Below are positions 25,001 to 36,190 of a DNA stretch of 64,000 bases, in pieces (the first letter of the stretch is position 1; every line of letters begins with the position of its first letter). Position numbers and translations under genes: made by a program. The notes beneath the pieces are model-generated. The model had not been told where the DNA came from. It did no database searches and worked only from the letters and a program-made list of their open reading frames with translations. The stretch spans positions 597,444-661,443 of the forward strand of contig SJOL01006996.1 of assembly GCA_004794785.1 (NCBI GenBank), in the 5' to 3' direction. This DNA comes from Opisthorchis felineus. Lineage: Eukaryota; Platyhelminthes; Trematoda; Opisthorchiida; Opisthorchiidae.

Positions 25001-27099
25001 AAACTGCGTATCGGTCTGTTTATCCTTCTTGGCTCCCGCTAACTTCAAGCATCCATTCGCCACCTGTTTTGTTCAATAAACGGAGCAGACAGTTCCACAT
25101 TTTAAGCCTGCCCAGAACCACATTAATTTTGGCCCAGGTGAGCGGTGTTTTCGGGTTTATTCCCAAATTCCCAGTCACTGACCATGACAACATACCTGTG
25201 TCTGTATCGGAGCGGCGTGGTGTCTTGTCTGTCTTTGCCTTCTGCCCCGGAGATGGACAAAAAGAACAATGAGGATTGCAGCTGTATGTGGTGAAAAGCA
25301 GGGATGGATACAGTTGGTATGTCATAACAATCAAATTAATGAGCTAATTTGGATTAAGTGTAAAAAGAATAGGATGAATATTACAATCGGGCAATTCGTG
25401 ATCGATGGCGCTGAGATATTTTTTGCAAGAAGTAACCAGAAAACTTACACAGATCCCTAGTTTTGGACTCAATCTAAAAAACTATTGAGACTTCGTGGAA
25501 CAATCCAATGTTTTGAGGAATATGGTACAATTACAGTAATGATGATCAGTCCAAAATAACTATCGGAGGAATACGTTCCGATGAAGCAATTTTGCTTCAC
25601 TTAAAAGGCTACCAACCGCAGCACCGCCAGGATGTTGTGATCAGTGACCAAATCTATGGAATCGATCGAAAACTTCTCTTGTCGTACTTGACATTTCCCT
25701 TTGGGGATGTCAAAGTGATGAAAACAATCCAAGAGACTATGGTATCGTTTTTGTTTCACTGTATACAGATACGAAGGCATAAAACTATTGAAACTTTATT
25801 TTCGTCTTATAAACTTTTAATCCAGAGCTACTCCTTGCACTATTCGTGGGAACTCTAAGGTATTCTAATCTTTTTTATCATAAATTTTCGCTTAGTGTTA
25901 GCAGGAATACAGGATCCATCCACTTATTTTCACCGTACTAACGCAAACATGTAACCTGCGGAGCAGCCTCAGTTTCAGGTGAAAAAAGAATACATTTGAA
26001 ACTTCACTGAATACTCCCATTTCTGTTCATCACATTCGGAAAGGTCTGATTGCCCGAGTTATGTTAGAATTAACATCAGATTTGAGTTTTGATTGCATGT
26101 ATGTAGGGCATGTTTAGCAAGTTGCCGAAACCACCACAACCTTTTGGAAACAGCCGGTGGAAGTTCTAGGTCGATGGCTCGGGTGAACATCAAAGAGTGA
26201 GTAAACAAACAAGCTTACTAATCATCAAGAATTACGCTATCTATGTTAGTAAGTACTTTTTCAGACCAATGGCCTTGCCTTTCATGGCCATATGCAGTTG
26301 AAACACACCTTAATGAACAAGATACCCATGGCTTACTCTAACAATCGTCTACGTAAATCTCCTGTTCCAATACTACCAAAGATGTTGCTCTTTGTTCGGC
26401 TGTTTATATTTTTCTACTGGAAATAACCTCCTTATAAAGACATGGGCTGGTTTAAAACAAACGAGCTGATTGAAATTATTTGCGTGACACTTGTGACCTA
26501 GTAACAAGCCCGTATCCACCAGTGTACCTACCATTTGAATGTTATTAGCTATGATTTTCTGTAGATGGCCTTAATATTGCTAAAAATCCTGGGTGCTACA
26601 ACCCCGGCTTGCAGAGAAAAGAAATGGGTTGCTTTGCCTCTTCTTGGAGCAAGTTTTATCCCATCCAGAGTTTTATTCTCTAGGTCATCACCGTCCTTAG
26701 TAGCAACCTCATCAATGGCATACGTCGTCACGATTCGAAGGCTTAATCAAAAGTAAAAAACTCTTCAAGTCCTTGGATTGAATTTGTTGCACCTCACGAA
26801 CTAATTTTCCATGCCCTTTTTATTCTTTACAGAGCCAAACCAATGACGTTTGGCGTTTTTCTGTCAATGTAATTGTGCCGGCAGCAAAGTCTACTGTAAA
26901 CTCACCTAAAGAAACCTAACTACGCAGCGGATCAATGAATAGCCATTCGAAGGAACTAGTAAATTTCGAACGATTTGAATGAAGCAAAACGATTTCTTTC
27001 ATTAAGGTGTACTTAAGATTGAACCTGAACAACAATGTTTATACCTGGTAACTTGTGGTGAGACCGGGTTCATTTGTCGGAACGCGTTTAAGGGTGACT
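22083..27099. other. five kilobases without recognisable genes
   Basis: The longest frame is 150 codons on the minus strand (22767-23219), with no motif I can name. Plus frames at 23493-23783 and 25592-25858 are similar in this respect. No repeats matching the families elsewhere in the window were seen. Confidence 0.45.
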
Positions 27100-27106
27100 T
27101 CCCACA

Positions 27107-27560
27107 TTGGCCGATGACTTCAGTTTGTCTCCATTTTTCACTGTTTGCTCTTCGGCAAAGGGGAACATCTACATGAAAGAACTGTCAATGCAAAAGCAAA
27201 TTTTACACAAAGCTCACAGTACGGATTACTTTCGTATTGGAATTCTCCCGATTAATTCAGAACGGGCGGAATACACCATAATAACAGGTAAACAAAGCGA
27301 TAACTCCAGAATCATTGACTGACTTTCAAATGGACAACGACAGCAGAATAAACAGCACAACCGTAACTGACTTGGTTTTGTTTTATCGTACTGGTACGGC
27401 CCCAAAGTGCAGCAAAGTGCGCATAATCAATGAAAAAATCCCCACGTTAACCAGAAGCTGGTACCTACGACGTGGTGATCGTCATCTGAGCAGGACATCA
27501 CGAATTAATATGACAGTGTGCAGCATTCACGTGTATTATGCTGTACATACAGAAATTCAA
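27107..27560 (+). pseudogene. Ty3-type integrase relic, C-terminal half
   Basis: Two adjoining plus frames together follow the layout of a Ty3 integrase end. INSERAEYTIITGK (about 27249-27290) sits where NGxAERxVxTxK belongs, and its glutamate would match the third acidic residue. After a frame change near 27315, DLVLFYRTGTAP (about 27372-27405) matches FLxxYRxTPHxTT. Then WYLRRGDRH (27462-27485) resembles the GDxVxxR block, with VYYAVHTE after it. Each piece alone is weak; the order and spacing support the call. The strand is opposite to the Ty3 relic at 29.3-31.3 kb, so it is a separate insertion. Confidence 0.4.
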
Positions 27561-28399
27561 GGGTAAAGGAGGGATAAATGGTCAAATAGGTTCACTCAGA
27601 CAAAAGAATACGTCGTTGTCAATTGTGGGGGCAGTTTGACTGACTGTTGGCCAACACAAGTTCAGTGGTCAAGGTAGCTTTATCCGAACATAGACCTGTG
27701 GGTTACTTAACCGGATTCTAACGGTCTCAACAACCTTTAGCAATCTGGGTATAACCGTTCTTGCTTGACTTGCAGACCCCCGGCAGATTACGTGGGGGAA
27801 CTTTCATCCCTGCGTAGAACTATCAGTCTCAGCCCAATGTAACACGAAGGCGTTTGAGCTTAAATTCTCAAAGAAATGGGGTTGTGTACCTATATTCTGT
27901 GTGAAGATGCTTTGTCCTGTGACTAACATTCGAGCCTTGTCACGAGTATAACTGTGAGTGCACGTGACAGCTGCTGGTAGATTGTAACACTCTTTTATAT
28001 TGGGGTTGGAATTAAAAAAAAAATAAGATATCGCTTTTATAAGCGAGGTCAGAAAATACTACTGAGACATCTGGAAATCAAGGAACAAATAAACCCTCAT
28101 GGAATAGAAGAATGAGGTGGGACTGTCTGTCCTTTTCGGGATACATAGTGTTTCTTGCTGTTGCAGAATTCATGGTTTGCATTACAAATTTTTGGATAAC
28201 CATTCATAATGAAGGCTTATTCCACGGATTTCGGCTTTTCTCTCAAGCGTTCACCGGAACGTATATTTATGGCAGTCTAAGTTAAACTGTTGATTAATTT
28301 TGATTTCCATTTTACTTGGACAAAACTGCCGAAGAGTATGCACCGTCCCTTCCGCGTCCTCCCTGTATATACGTTGTGCTGAAAAATTTCGTTCACTTT
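27561..28399. other. gene-free stretch, nothing recognised
   Basis: No feature I can support. Confidence 0.5.
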
Positions 28400-28775
28400 C
28401 TTACACATTTCGGCAACAAGGAAGCTCAAGTGTCTATACTATGTAGGTTCCGTGGTAAACTGAATATTCGGGCGCACTGAGTTGGAGGATCCCAAGACAG
28501 ACTTGGATATGATATCATCATGCAAAGTATACCACCAGCCCCCACGTGCTCTTATTCCAGTGCTCGTGACAAGCATTGAATTTTGGTCATACGACAAAGC
28601 ATTTGTCACACAGGATACAGGAACACAACCTCATTTCACTGCGGTATGAGACAGGGTATTCGACCTCAGGCGCTATCGAGTTAAATTTGGCTCTCAGATT
28701 ACTGACGAGTTTTACTAGCACGCAGAATAAACGGTAGAAAAAAGGTTTTGTGAGCTGGAGGTGTCTCATAAACAT
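28400..28775 (-). pseudogene. RTE-type reverse transcriptase fragment
   Basis: On the minus strand, FNSIAPEVEYPVSYRSEMRL then CSCILCDKCFVV (28587-28690) parallels the RTE block YGELSPEFTTSSGVRQGCPL then SPFLFNFVID. About 25 codons on, near 28520, LVVYFA in one frame is followed by DDIISKS in another, a frameshifted version of the catalytic LEYADDIVL box. The similarity fades below about 28450. Too little survives to name a lineage. Confidence 0.4.
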
Positions 28776-29299
28776 TAGCTGTTTTAGCGGTATGCAAATA
28801 CTGGAATCGTTAAAAAAAATCCAGATGTTGCCCAGGTGGAGGACTTCTTAAGTAATTCTATACCTTTTTGTGTGCTTTCTAAGCAAGACGCAATGTATGT
28901 TAAAAAGGAACGAAGGAGGATGTGGCAGCCCTGAAATTTGGGAGACTATGTTTCTCTGAGGCCGCGAAAATCGGCCAGCCTAGCTTTTAGACAACTGGGT
29001 TGAAACAAAAAGTAGAATGTCTGAAGAAGCTCGGTTGGTAAACCATCCGTAATGCAGAACCCTTTCCATTGCTGGACAGGCCAGAAGAAGACAGATGCTC
29101 ATTTAATCTGATGCCGTAAACTTGGCTTAAAATTAAGGCGTCAATAAGCAATTGTAAGATCAGTATGATTACTTTCTTAAATAAGTAAAGCTGCTTAGAA
29201 TGAAGGAACGTGATATTGTCCAGCTTTGTCTTTCCATGTGGCTACCTATCCTAAAATAAGTTTTTATGAGTAGCATTATTTCCGGGTGCAAACACATGC
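28776..29299. other. short gap between RT relic and Ty3 relic
   Basis: I see nothing firm. A plus-strand reading near 28930-28990 (LGDYVSLRPRK) vaguely resembles an integrase C-terminal domain, but there is no support around it. Confidence 0.4.
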
Positions 29300-31295
29300 G
29301 TGGCTCTATGAGCACTGCCCAGGGACTACTGATTGGGTACCAAGTTATTGCACCTCTCTTGATAAGACCTCAAAATGGTGTATATTTTGCTCGCTTCCAC
29401 TATAAAGAATCTGGTTTGACCTCTCGACCGCTGGCTGGGAAATGGTAGAGTAGGTTACACGAATGTTGATTTCTTTGAGAAGCGAAAAAAACTGGGCAAG
29501 ACAGCGACATGTTCACCGAGCTACACGATCTGTCATTGATAGCCCTGTCCATCAAGAATGTGAATTGTTTCTGCAGTCGAGGCCTAGCTTACTATAAACG
29601 CTTCTGGCCACTTTGAGAAAGCATCGACGACGATTCGCAACACATCCTCGCACTGGACCAGCAAATTCCAATGTCTTCTCAAGCCACAGCAAAAAGACAA
29701 TTGCGCTTCCACCGGAAATTGGACAAGCATTGCACACTGGCCGCAGTTACGGACAAATTCTTCAACAATGCACTAATTATGGGTCACTAGCATAACTCTA
29801 AGCGATGGGTTTGAGTACGGTAATTTCAAGAAGGCGTTTGTAGAAATGCCTCGATGTTTGATGCCGAATTCAGTCACCCAAAATTAGATAACCAACCACT
29901 ATTTTCATAGGCCATCCATCTTGGAAATATCGAATATAATCCCGAAGCAGAGTGTCATGAGTGGTCTCTTTAGCAATTGCTCGAGCAGAGACAGTGACAT
30001 GCTGAGAGTTGGACTTAGCTATCGGTTAAAACTGCGGCAAGCAGTGCTCCTTCGCCTTCCGTTTAAAACTTTGTTGAGATATCATACACGATACTGCATC
30101 GGTAAAAGTAATTGTTAGCTATCTGTCTTATGTTTCAGTCATAGTAGCCTATTAGCCTAGTGCTATCAGTAAACAGTGGCACGGACTAGGGTGGCTTTTG
30201 AGGATACGAAGATGTTTGAGAATGTTTTCTGTTATGTGTTTATAAAAGTCATACAACATTCTTCACTGAGAAAACAACGGGTAAAAGCTTTTTCTCAGCT
30301 TGTCTGTAACTTTTCTTTGTATACCACAATTCGTGAGATGTATGACAAAGAGCTCTATCTGAACAACTTGAAAACTGATGCAGTAGGACCACACCAACAA
30401 CATATACAGAAGCATCAGCTGTCATGATGATCAGAAGTTCAATGTTGTAATCCACTAGTACGTGTATAATTGTAGAAAAGGCCACTGGCTGAACGCGTGA
30501 TCGGTTCAAATGAGACAAAAGACAGTCCGTTCAGTAGACGGGCCTCTAGCGTGATGCTGCGGCTTGAATGTCTCAGTCGGGTGCCAGGTAGCTGAGTGAG
30601 CGCAAGTGATGATTGTTCCTCAACAGCAGGACCTATTTCCTCTTGGTGAGAGTTCCACGCACGACGGAACGATACAGTTTAGCACCGTTGGTGTTCCACT
30701 GACGGAATGGTAACTACATACATATTTGCTGTTGGTATTCTGTGCACCCAAGTTTTCTGCAATGGGTATCTATCGTCGGAACATACACATCAACAGACTT
30801 CGTTTTGTTTATGGAATTATGCACCGGATTATTAGATTTCAGTGCGTTCAGCTGTACAGCAGCCGACCAACCCTAACGAGGAGAAAACGGTAATGCACTT
30901 GTACATTGGATATGGGAAACCTAAAGGCTGTAAGTGAATGCAGTTGGAAGAAACGATGGGGTGATGCCTGGACGGCCTACTCTGTGGCATTCCACATAAC
31001 CCGGAAGACAGGGGTATCGTTATGACAAAAGTCTGTATAACGGTTGTATACCGTACCAGAACGTCCAAAGCCGGTGCTTCCCAAATTCGAGTTGCCTAAA
31101 GAATAGTCTCTGGATATCCGTTCCACTTTTCGAAGAACACCTTCATCAGTTCGATTTATGAAACACTTGAATGCCAATGGGGAAATCAGTAATGTAAGTC
31201 TTCTTAAAGCAAGGCTCCTTTAAATGTGATGCGACAAGTGATGAAATAGAAGAAGCAACATTTTTGGCCCCCCTCTTACCAGTGCAGAGAATCTT
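29300..31295 (-). mobile_element. Ty3-type LTR retrotransposon relic: RT, RNase H, integrase
   Basis: On the minus strand the pol domains come in the standard order. RT start: FKKTYITDFPI then TDEGVLRKVERIS (31250-31100), as in PxFxKxRxVPF and EGVLxKVExSxWATP. RNase H: IIMTADASVYVVGVVL, then EKKLLPVVFSVKNV (30430-30252), as in TTDASPxGxGAVLSH and EKEALAIVFGVKRF. Linker: LTVTARAIAKET (about 29990), as in LPVTAxxIAxAT. Integrase: LEFAGPVRG (29670), as in VDFAGPxxG; VDAFSKWPEAF (29630-29598), an almost intact core block; and TLPFPSQRSRGQ (29450), as in PYHPQSNGQAE. RT catalytic DD is not visible and many stops interrupt. This lineage differs from the CsRn1-like relic at 18.9 kb. No LTRs found. 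Confidence 0.75.
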
Positions 31296-31304
31296 ACATG
31301 GTCG
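31296..31304. repeat. SINE target-site duplication, left copy
   Basis: ACATGGTCG is repeated exactly at 31465-31473, flanking the SINE. Confidence 0.75.
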
Positions 31305-31464
31305 AAATAGTTCAGCCATAGCACCCTTTCGGTGCCTAAAACACGAGGGCTGGGACACTGTCAGGTTGCTCAAGCTTAGACAGGGGAAGTCGAAAGACAG
31401 TAGCCGGGTTCGAACCAGGGACCTTCCGGTCAGTGAATTCACGCTCTAACCACTAAGCCATCTA
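31305..31464 (-). mobile_element. tRNA-derived SINE with intact promoter boxes
   Basis: On the minus strand it starts at 31463 with AGATGGCTTAGTGGTTAGAG, a tRNA-like A-box region. About 45 bases on it has GGTTCGAACCC, a perfect B box. The body carries TTGAGCAACCTGACAGTGTC and CCAGCCCTCGTG, and the 3' end is GCACCGAAAGGGTGCTATGG then CTGAAC. It is flanked by a 9-bp direct repeat, ACATGGTCG. The translated body on the plus strand reads PFRCL and SRVRTRDLPVSEFTL, which I recall from a repeat abundant in opisthorchiid flukes. It is the best-preserved mobile element here and could still bind TFIIIC. It lies directly against the RT end of the Ty3 relic. Confidence 0.85.
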
Positions 31465-31473
31465 ACATGGTCG
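31465..31473. repeat. SINE target-site duplication, right copy
   Basis: Exact copy of 31296-31304 on the tRNA-head side of the SINE. Confidence 0.75.
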
Positions 31474-31479
31474 TATTTG

Positions 31480-31870
31480 AGATGAAGCCGATAAGAAGGG
31501 TTAGTTGATGGGTGAGATTCTGTCATTTTTCGTTAACTAACAAGGTTACTTCCCAATGTCTGACCTTCACATTAGAAACAACCCAGCATGCCACATCGAC
31601 CGGTTTAGCTGTACATCAGTTTATCATCATTTATCTTTTACGCCCAATGTAGTGAAATATGGACCTTTACAATCGGAAAACCATGTTTTGGCAAGATTTA
31701 TCATCTCGAGCTGGATGGGCTGCTGCACGTCAATCAGTAAACCTAGGCTGCCACATCTAAATATGGTTTCAGTTTCGAACGTATTAGTAGTTTGTGACGC
31801 AGTTTTGTAACTACTGGTGTACCGGATTTATGAACCAGAAAGGCTCTCGGAGTTTTATGAGTGAATGAAT
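31480..31870 (-). pseudogene. possible retropepsin remnant upstream of the Ty3 RT
   Basis: The minus frame near 31850-31800 reads RAFLVHKSGTPVV, which resembles the aspartic protease start RxFLVDTGxxVSV of Ty3 elements. The catalytic aspartate would be replaced. The position, upstream of the RT relic and separated from it by the SINE, is right for this element. The rest of the stretch to 31480 shows no clear match. Confidence 0.2.
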
Positions 31871-32076
31871 ACCCAAGAGGAGAACTCCAGTGGACATTTT
31901 GAAAGCTCTTAAGACGGTAAAGGCCCACGTTCAACTGACCACATGTAAGGACAAAGAAAACGAAATGACGGAACTGTTCGGAATGGATGGATGGAAGTTA
32001 TCATTCTCCAGTTAGTTCAAGAACAAGTCCCCCAGGGTGTGCCGCTTATGCATTCGATGTATAAATATTTATAAAA

Positions 32077-32114
<38 letters not shown>

Positions 32115-35048
32115 TCATTCGTCTGACAATTATCGCCAGTTGTCTGTTGGTTTCATAAACTTTCCGCCCAATGGGAAAAAAGTATACGACAGCTCGTGTT
32201 TTTTAGCCGCTAACAAAAATAGGCATACTGAGGAAAACGTTCGCATTAAGGTGAAGCTTTTTGTGTAAGTTTTCAAGATATGAGTAGGATAACTTAATAT
32301 CACAGGTCCCAGCTGTTTCACGTGAACTGCGAGATTTCTGTGGATTTACTGATGTATCGCAGTGTAAAGACTTAGGGAATTTATATGGAAACTTTTGCTC
32401 TTAAAATAATGACCTCTAATCCAACTGAATTCGCTCCTCTTAATATATTTCTGTTTCTGTATGAATTCGCTATGAAGCGGAGACGGAGCCAGATGTGTTG
32501 CCTAAAGATATTATTAGAATACTAAGTGAGAGAGGTAGTACATCTGCACGAGTTTCTTTCTATTTTACTGATAAATGTACATTGAATATTGAACGTGCTT
32601 GTCCTCCTATGAATACAATAAAGCGTAGATATACTGGGTGCTGTGGATAACAGTGGCTAGGGTTCCCCAAAGAAACTATAAATAATAGCGACGTTCTCAA
32701 ACCAGACATAAGTGAAAGATATCCTGGAATCTTAGTGCTGAAGTTCTTGTATTATGTTGATACTAAACATCCAGTAACTGGCCCACCGAATTAACAAACA
32801 GAATTCAGTGTAACCTGACACAGTATCTACTGGACAACTTCTTGCATGTGTTCTTCAGTATTGATGATGTCCTCGCTGCCTTGGATTAGGTCACCTATGA
32901 AAGTAGGACAACAAGTGGCTGAGTAGATGCTGAATCATTTGATGATGAAGCAAGGCCTCTTCTTCAGGGAAAAATTCTTCACTTGGTTCGTTGACAGCAG
33001 CACAGGCCAACATGAAGAACAGCCTGACTTTCACACTAGGCCATAAGAGATTAGGAAAAACCTCCATCATAATTTACTGGATTCAAATATCAAGCAAACC
33101 CACATCTAACGCTTAAAATCCACAGAATCCTACCAACTGTGTTATGCGCATTTACAGATAACTCCTTTGGACTTGGCAGACCAGAAACGCAGAAAAAAAC
33201 TTTTTCGCATTCGCCTCAAAAATTCCATAGGCTTGTTCTGTTTTTAACGGAGTGGTTTGCACGTGATGTTTGCTTACGCACCAAAATCCCGTTTTTTCAA
33301 AAGTCATCACGAATTTTTCAACATGTACGCAGCTAATTTTCGAAATACCAGTTTTTTGTTAGGGCACAACACTGAAAACCAAATCTCCCTTTTCAAGGGT
33401 TTAGCCCGGACAGCGGTCACACATTTGCCTTTGGACTAAACAGATTTGATCCTCCTCATAGAATACCGGTCCCAGTTTTGAAAATCTTATGCGTCTTCTT
33501 CAACAGAAGGGACATGGAAGCTATATTCTGATACTTTCACAGAAGGTTAACTTGTGAGACTACAAGATATAATAATCACAAGCACCTAGCCACAAGATTT
33601 CCCCACTTAAATTCCTCCTCTTTGCAGAGCGGCAAACATCACCATCATGGATGTGTCCAAATCACTGGTTTCTGGACAGACCAACAAACGGACCAAGCAA
33701 TTAAACCCCTTCTTTCGAAGCTGTGGGTTCCAAAATCCACTGCAGATGTTCTGTCATGCGTACTTTATCAAAAACAGTAAAACTCATGTGCAGTGGTTAC
33801 TAATGTTAGCAGATGGAACCAGGTTTTTCTCTTCATATATTATTTGAGGAATAACACGCCTAGACTGACACAGGACAGGGATTAATGACGTTATTCGCCC
33901 GTCCCCCAGTGACCCAGTGAACTTAAATGTACCTGCAGAATTGTATTCTTAATTTAGGAAAAATAGAGATTTTGTAGAGGAAAAATTTCTGTCACATGTT
34001 CCTATTGAAACTTACGTAGTTGTCTAAATACTCGGAGCAGTAAGAGCCTGCGGGGGGCTTTTTTTAAGTGGAGTTCTTCATAAGGCCATGAATTATAATT
34101 GATCAAGCTAAAGATCGTTACCCAACAAAAAGCCAGATCCCACAACCAAATGCTGGCGGATCTTTTAGGCCATTTAATCAGCCTGACGGAATGAAAGCAG
34201 ACGCGAGTTCACCCACGCGCCTGTTTGAAATCAAAATAAGGACCGGATGCAGGAAACTCGATCGCGGTTAGTCTAAATATCACTCTGGACAAAGGTTTAC
34301 GTTTAATTTGCTCCCCACAGTAAAAGCCACTAACACCAGTGTTGGTTAGTCCCATCGATCCGCCAGGACATGAGCGTCGACAAACTAGTTATGAGACAGT
34401 TGAAACCAAGCCATTTTGGAATTCCTTGCGAAAAAGGGACAGCTGACAACGCAAAAACAATTTGCATGAGATTAGCTGTGAACCTGGCTGAAAACTGTTT
34501 ACTGATAGTTCATCCTTATGAGCCACAAGCTGATGACCATCAAACTGGTTCTCAGATAAGTGGTGAGTTAAAGCGCAACGTCATCAGCGTTCTATCCTAA
34601 GCCGGATTACACAGCAGAAGTATCCCGCTTGCCGGTCTTTTCAGGGTGGTACTCTCAGTACACATAGTAAGCATCATAAAAAGTATAATGAATATGCGCA
34701 CGTATACACATAGATATATGTACATATAGTCACATCCTCAAGATTAGGACCAAGACAATCTTCTACTCTTGCATAGTGCACAAGTGTGCTCCAAATTATT
34801 TCCCAGGGACACCCCCAAAGTAACCCACTAAATTCCGTGTAATTACCCGTCACGTTTTTCTACTTGTAGTGGATCCATTATGACTTCGTGAAGCAAATCA
34901 TCCACACAGCTTACCACGCCGTTCTCCAAGTAAAGCTCCTGGGTTGGCTAGGATGCTTTCATAAAAGCGTGATAAAGAATGCCTAGTAAATAGTGGCAAC
35001 AAAGTGGAAGAACGGGGACATTTTACCAACCGCTTTTGTCCTAATGAA
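31871..35048. other. three kilobases without recognisable genes
   Basis: Contains the (TA)n tract at 32082-32111. The plus frame 34370-34600 (76 codons, starting MSVDKLVMRQL) has a fairly protein-like composition but no domain I recognise and no good splice sites around it. I leave it uncalled. Confidence 0.45.
32082..32111. repeat. (TA)n microsatellite
   Basis: About 15 uninterrupted TA units, the longest dinucleotide run in the window. Confidence 0.95.
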
Positions 35049-36190
35049 AAACACCTACACCTAAGCCTACACCTACATCATATCGAGGTAAGACCCCATC
35101 AGTGGGATCGACCCATTATCCTTAGTGAACCCTACCCAAAGCGAGTCCAACACATAACGACGAACATAGTTCAGACCAGGAAGTGACAGCAAACTCGCCA
35201 CTGGAATCGGTTACGTGCCATTTCATATAATCGAACTTTGAAGTCCTTAGCTTGGAGGGGTTAAGTTTTGCTACCTCAAAGTAAGACAGATCTTACGGTT
35301 GCCTTGTAGATGTGGCCAGCTAGGGTTCATGGAAATTCGTTTCTGACACCATAAAGGGCGCAACGTCGCAACTTTTGCTGGTGCCCTGATAATGCACGCA
35401 CTGACATATTCTGACATGGTACAGTCACGGCATACGCAATTACTACGACGAGACTCCTTCCCCTGAACTTTCAGGAGGACCCGTGAGGACTGAAATTCAT
35501 GAGGGAATACCTTACGCTTTGCAGGTTCAAGAACACATACCAAAACTATGGATCACGTCTGGAATTCTATTTTGACTAGACAATGGGAACTGGTCTAGTC
35601 TACCAGTCCGTGTCGTTATGTAATTCCTCTCCAAGAGCCTCGATCCCTTGAATTGTGCGTTCCGAGTTACTATCAATGACGAAATTAAATAGAAGGGAAG
35701 AGAGAGCAGCATTGTAGATCCCCTCGAATATAGGAAAAATTTACGGCAGGTTGGTATAAACTTATACATGACCAGATGTGTAGGGTTTGAGTGCACGGAG
35801 CATGTTTAATAACTTCGGAATAGTTCCTCTTCGGCCAGGTATGCGTAAAATAACTGACTTATGTACGGGCTCAAAACCTTCTATAAAGTTCTTGCTCTCA
35901 AATTAGTTCAAAAATCCTAATAAATCGGAAGACAAAGATGTATCACCGTCTTTAACTAGTGTTCGTGGAATCTCATCGGACCCGGTAGGCAGACGGCTTT
36001 CTAAGACCGGAAGGCATATTAGAACTTCATCAATTGAGGGAAATCTAAACTCACAGACGACGGCTCTAATTAGGCAGGTTGATTGCGGGTATAGAGACTG
36101 ATAGCCAATTAAACTGTTGTTGAAAGTGATCCTCTGGTTTTTACAGTGTATTAGCTTTTTAATATCCTTTTCAATTAGCACACCAACGGA
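35049..36190 (-). mobile_element. RTE-type non-LTR retrotransposon, internally deleted
   Basis: On the minus strand the pieces occur in element order. LPTGSDEIPRTLVKDG (about 36000-35950) matches KSPGPDxIPPxLLK at the RT start. SLLFNFVIDS (about 35700) matches SPFLFNFVID after GVRQGC. KLRRCALYGVRN and GHIYKATVRSVLL (35370-35290) match the LRHLWRRxD and GRIYxAAVRSVLLYG block of the C-terminus. MARNRFQWRVCCHFLV (about 35220-35175) matches the last residues of the family. Between PLQAKD and MARNRF roughly 100-150 residues of the usual C-terminus are missing. The YADD box is not visible. The 3' end is a TGTAGG-like run (35050-35078 on the plus strand as CTACAC units), as expected for an RTE/CR1 microsatellite tail. 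Confidence 0.7.

Noticed and set aside
28917..28990. Plus reading LGDYVSLRPRK resembling an integrase C-terminal domain
   Set aside because: A single short match with a stop just ahead of it and no neighbouring blocks on that strand.
35050..35078. CTACAC-type repeats resembling a telomeric tract
   Set aside because: The unit is TGTAGG, not the flatworm telomere TTAGGG, and it sits exactly at the 3' end of the RTE element.
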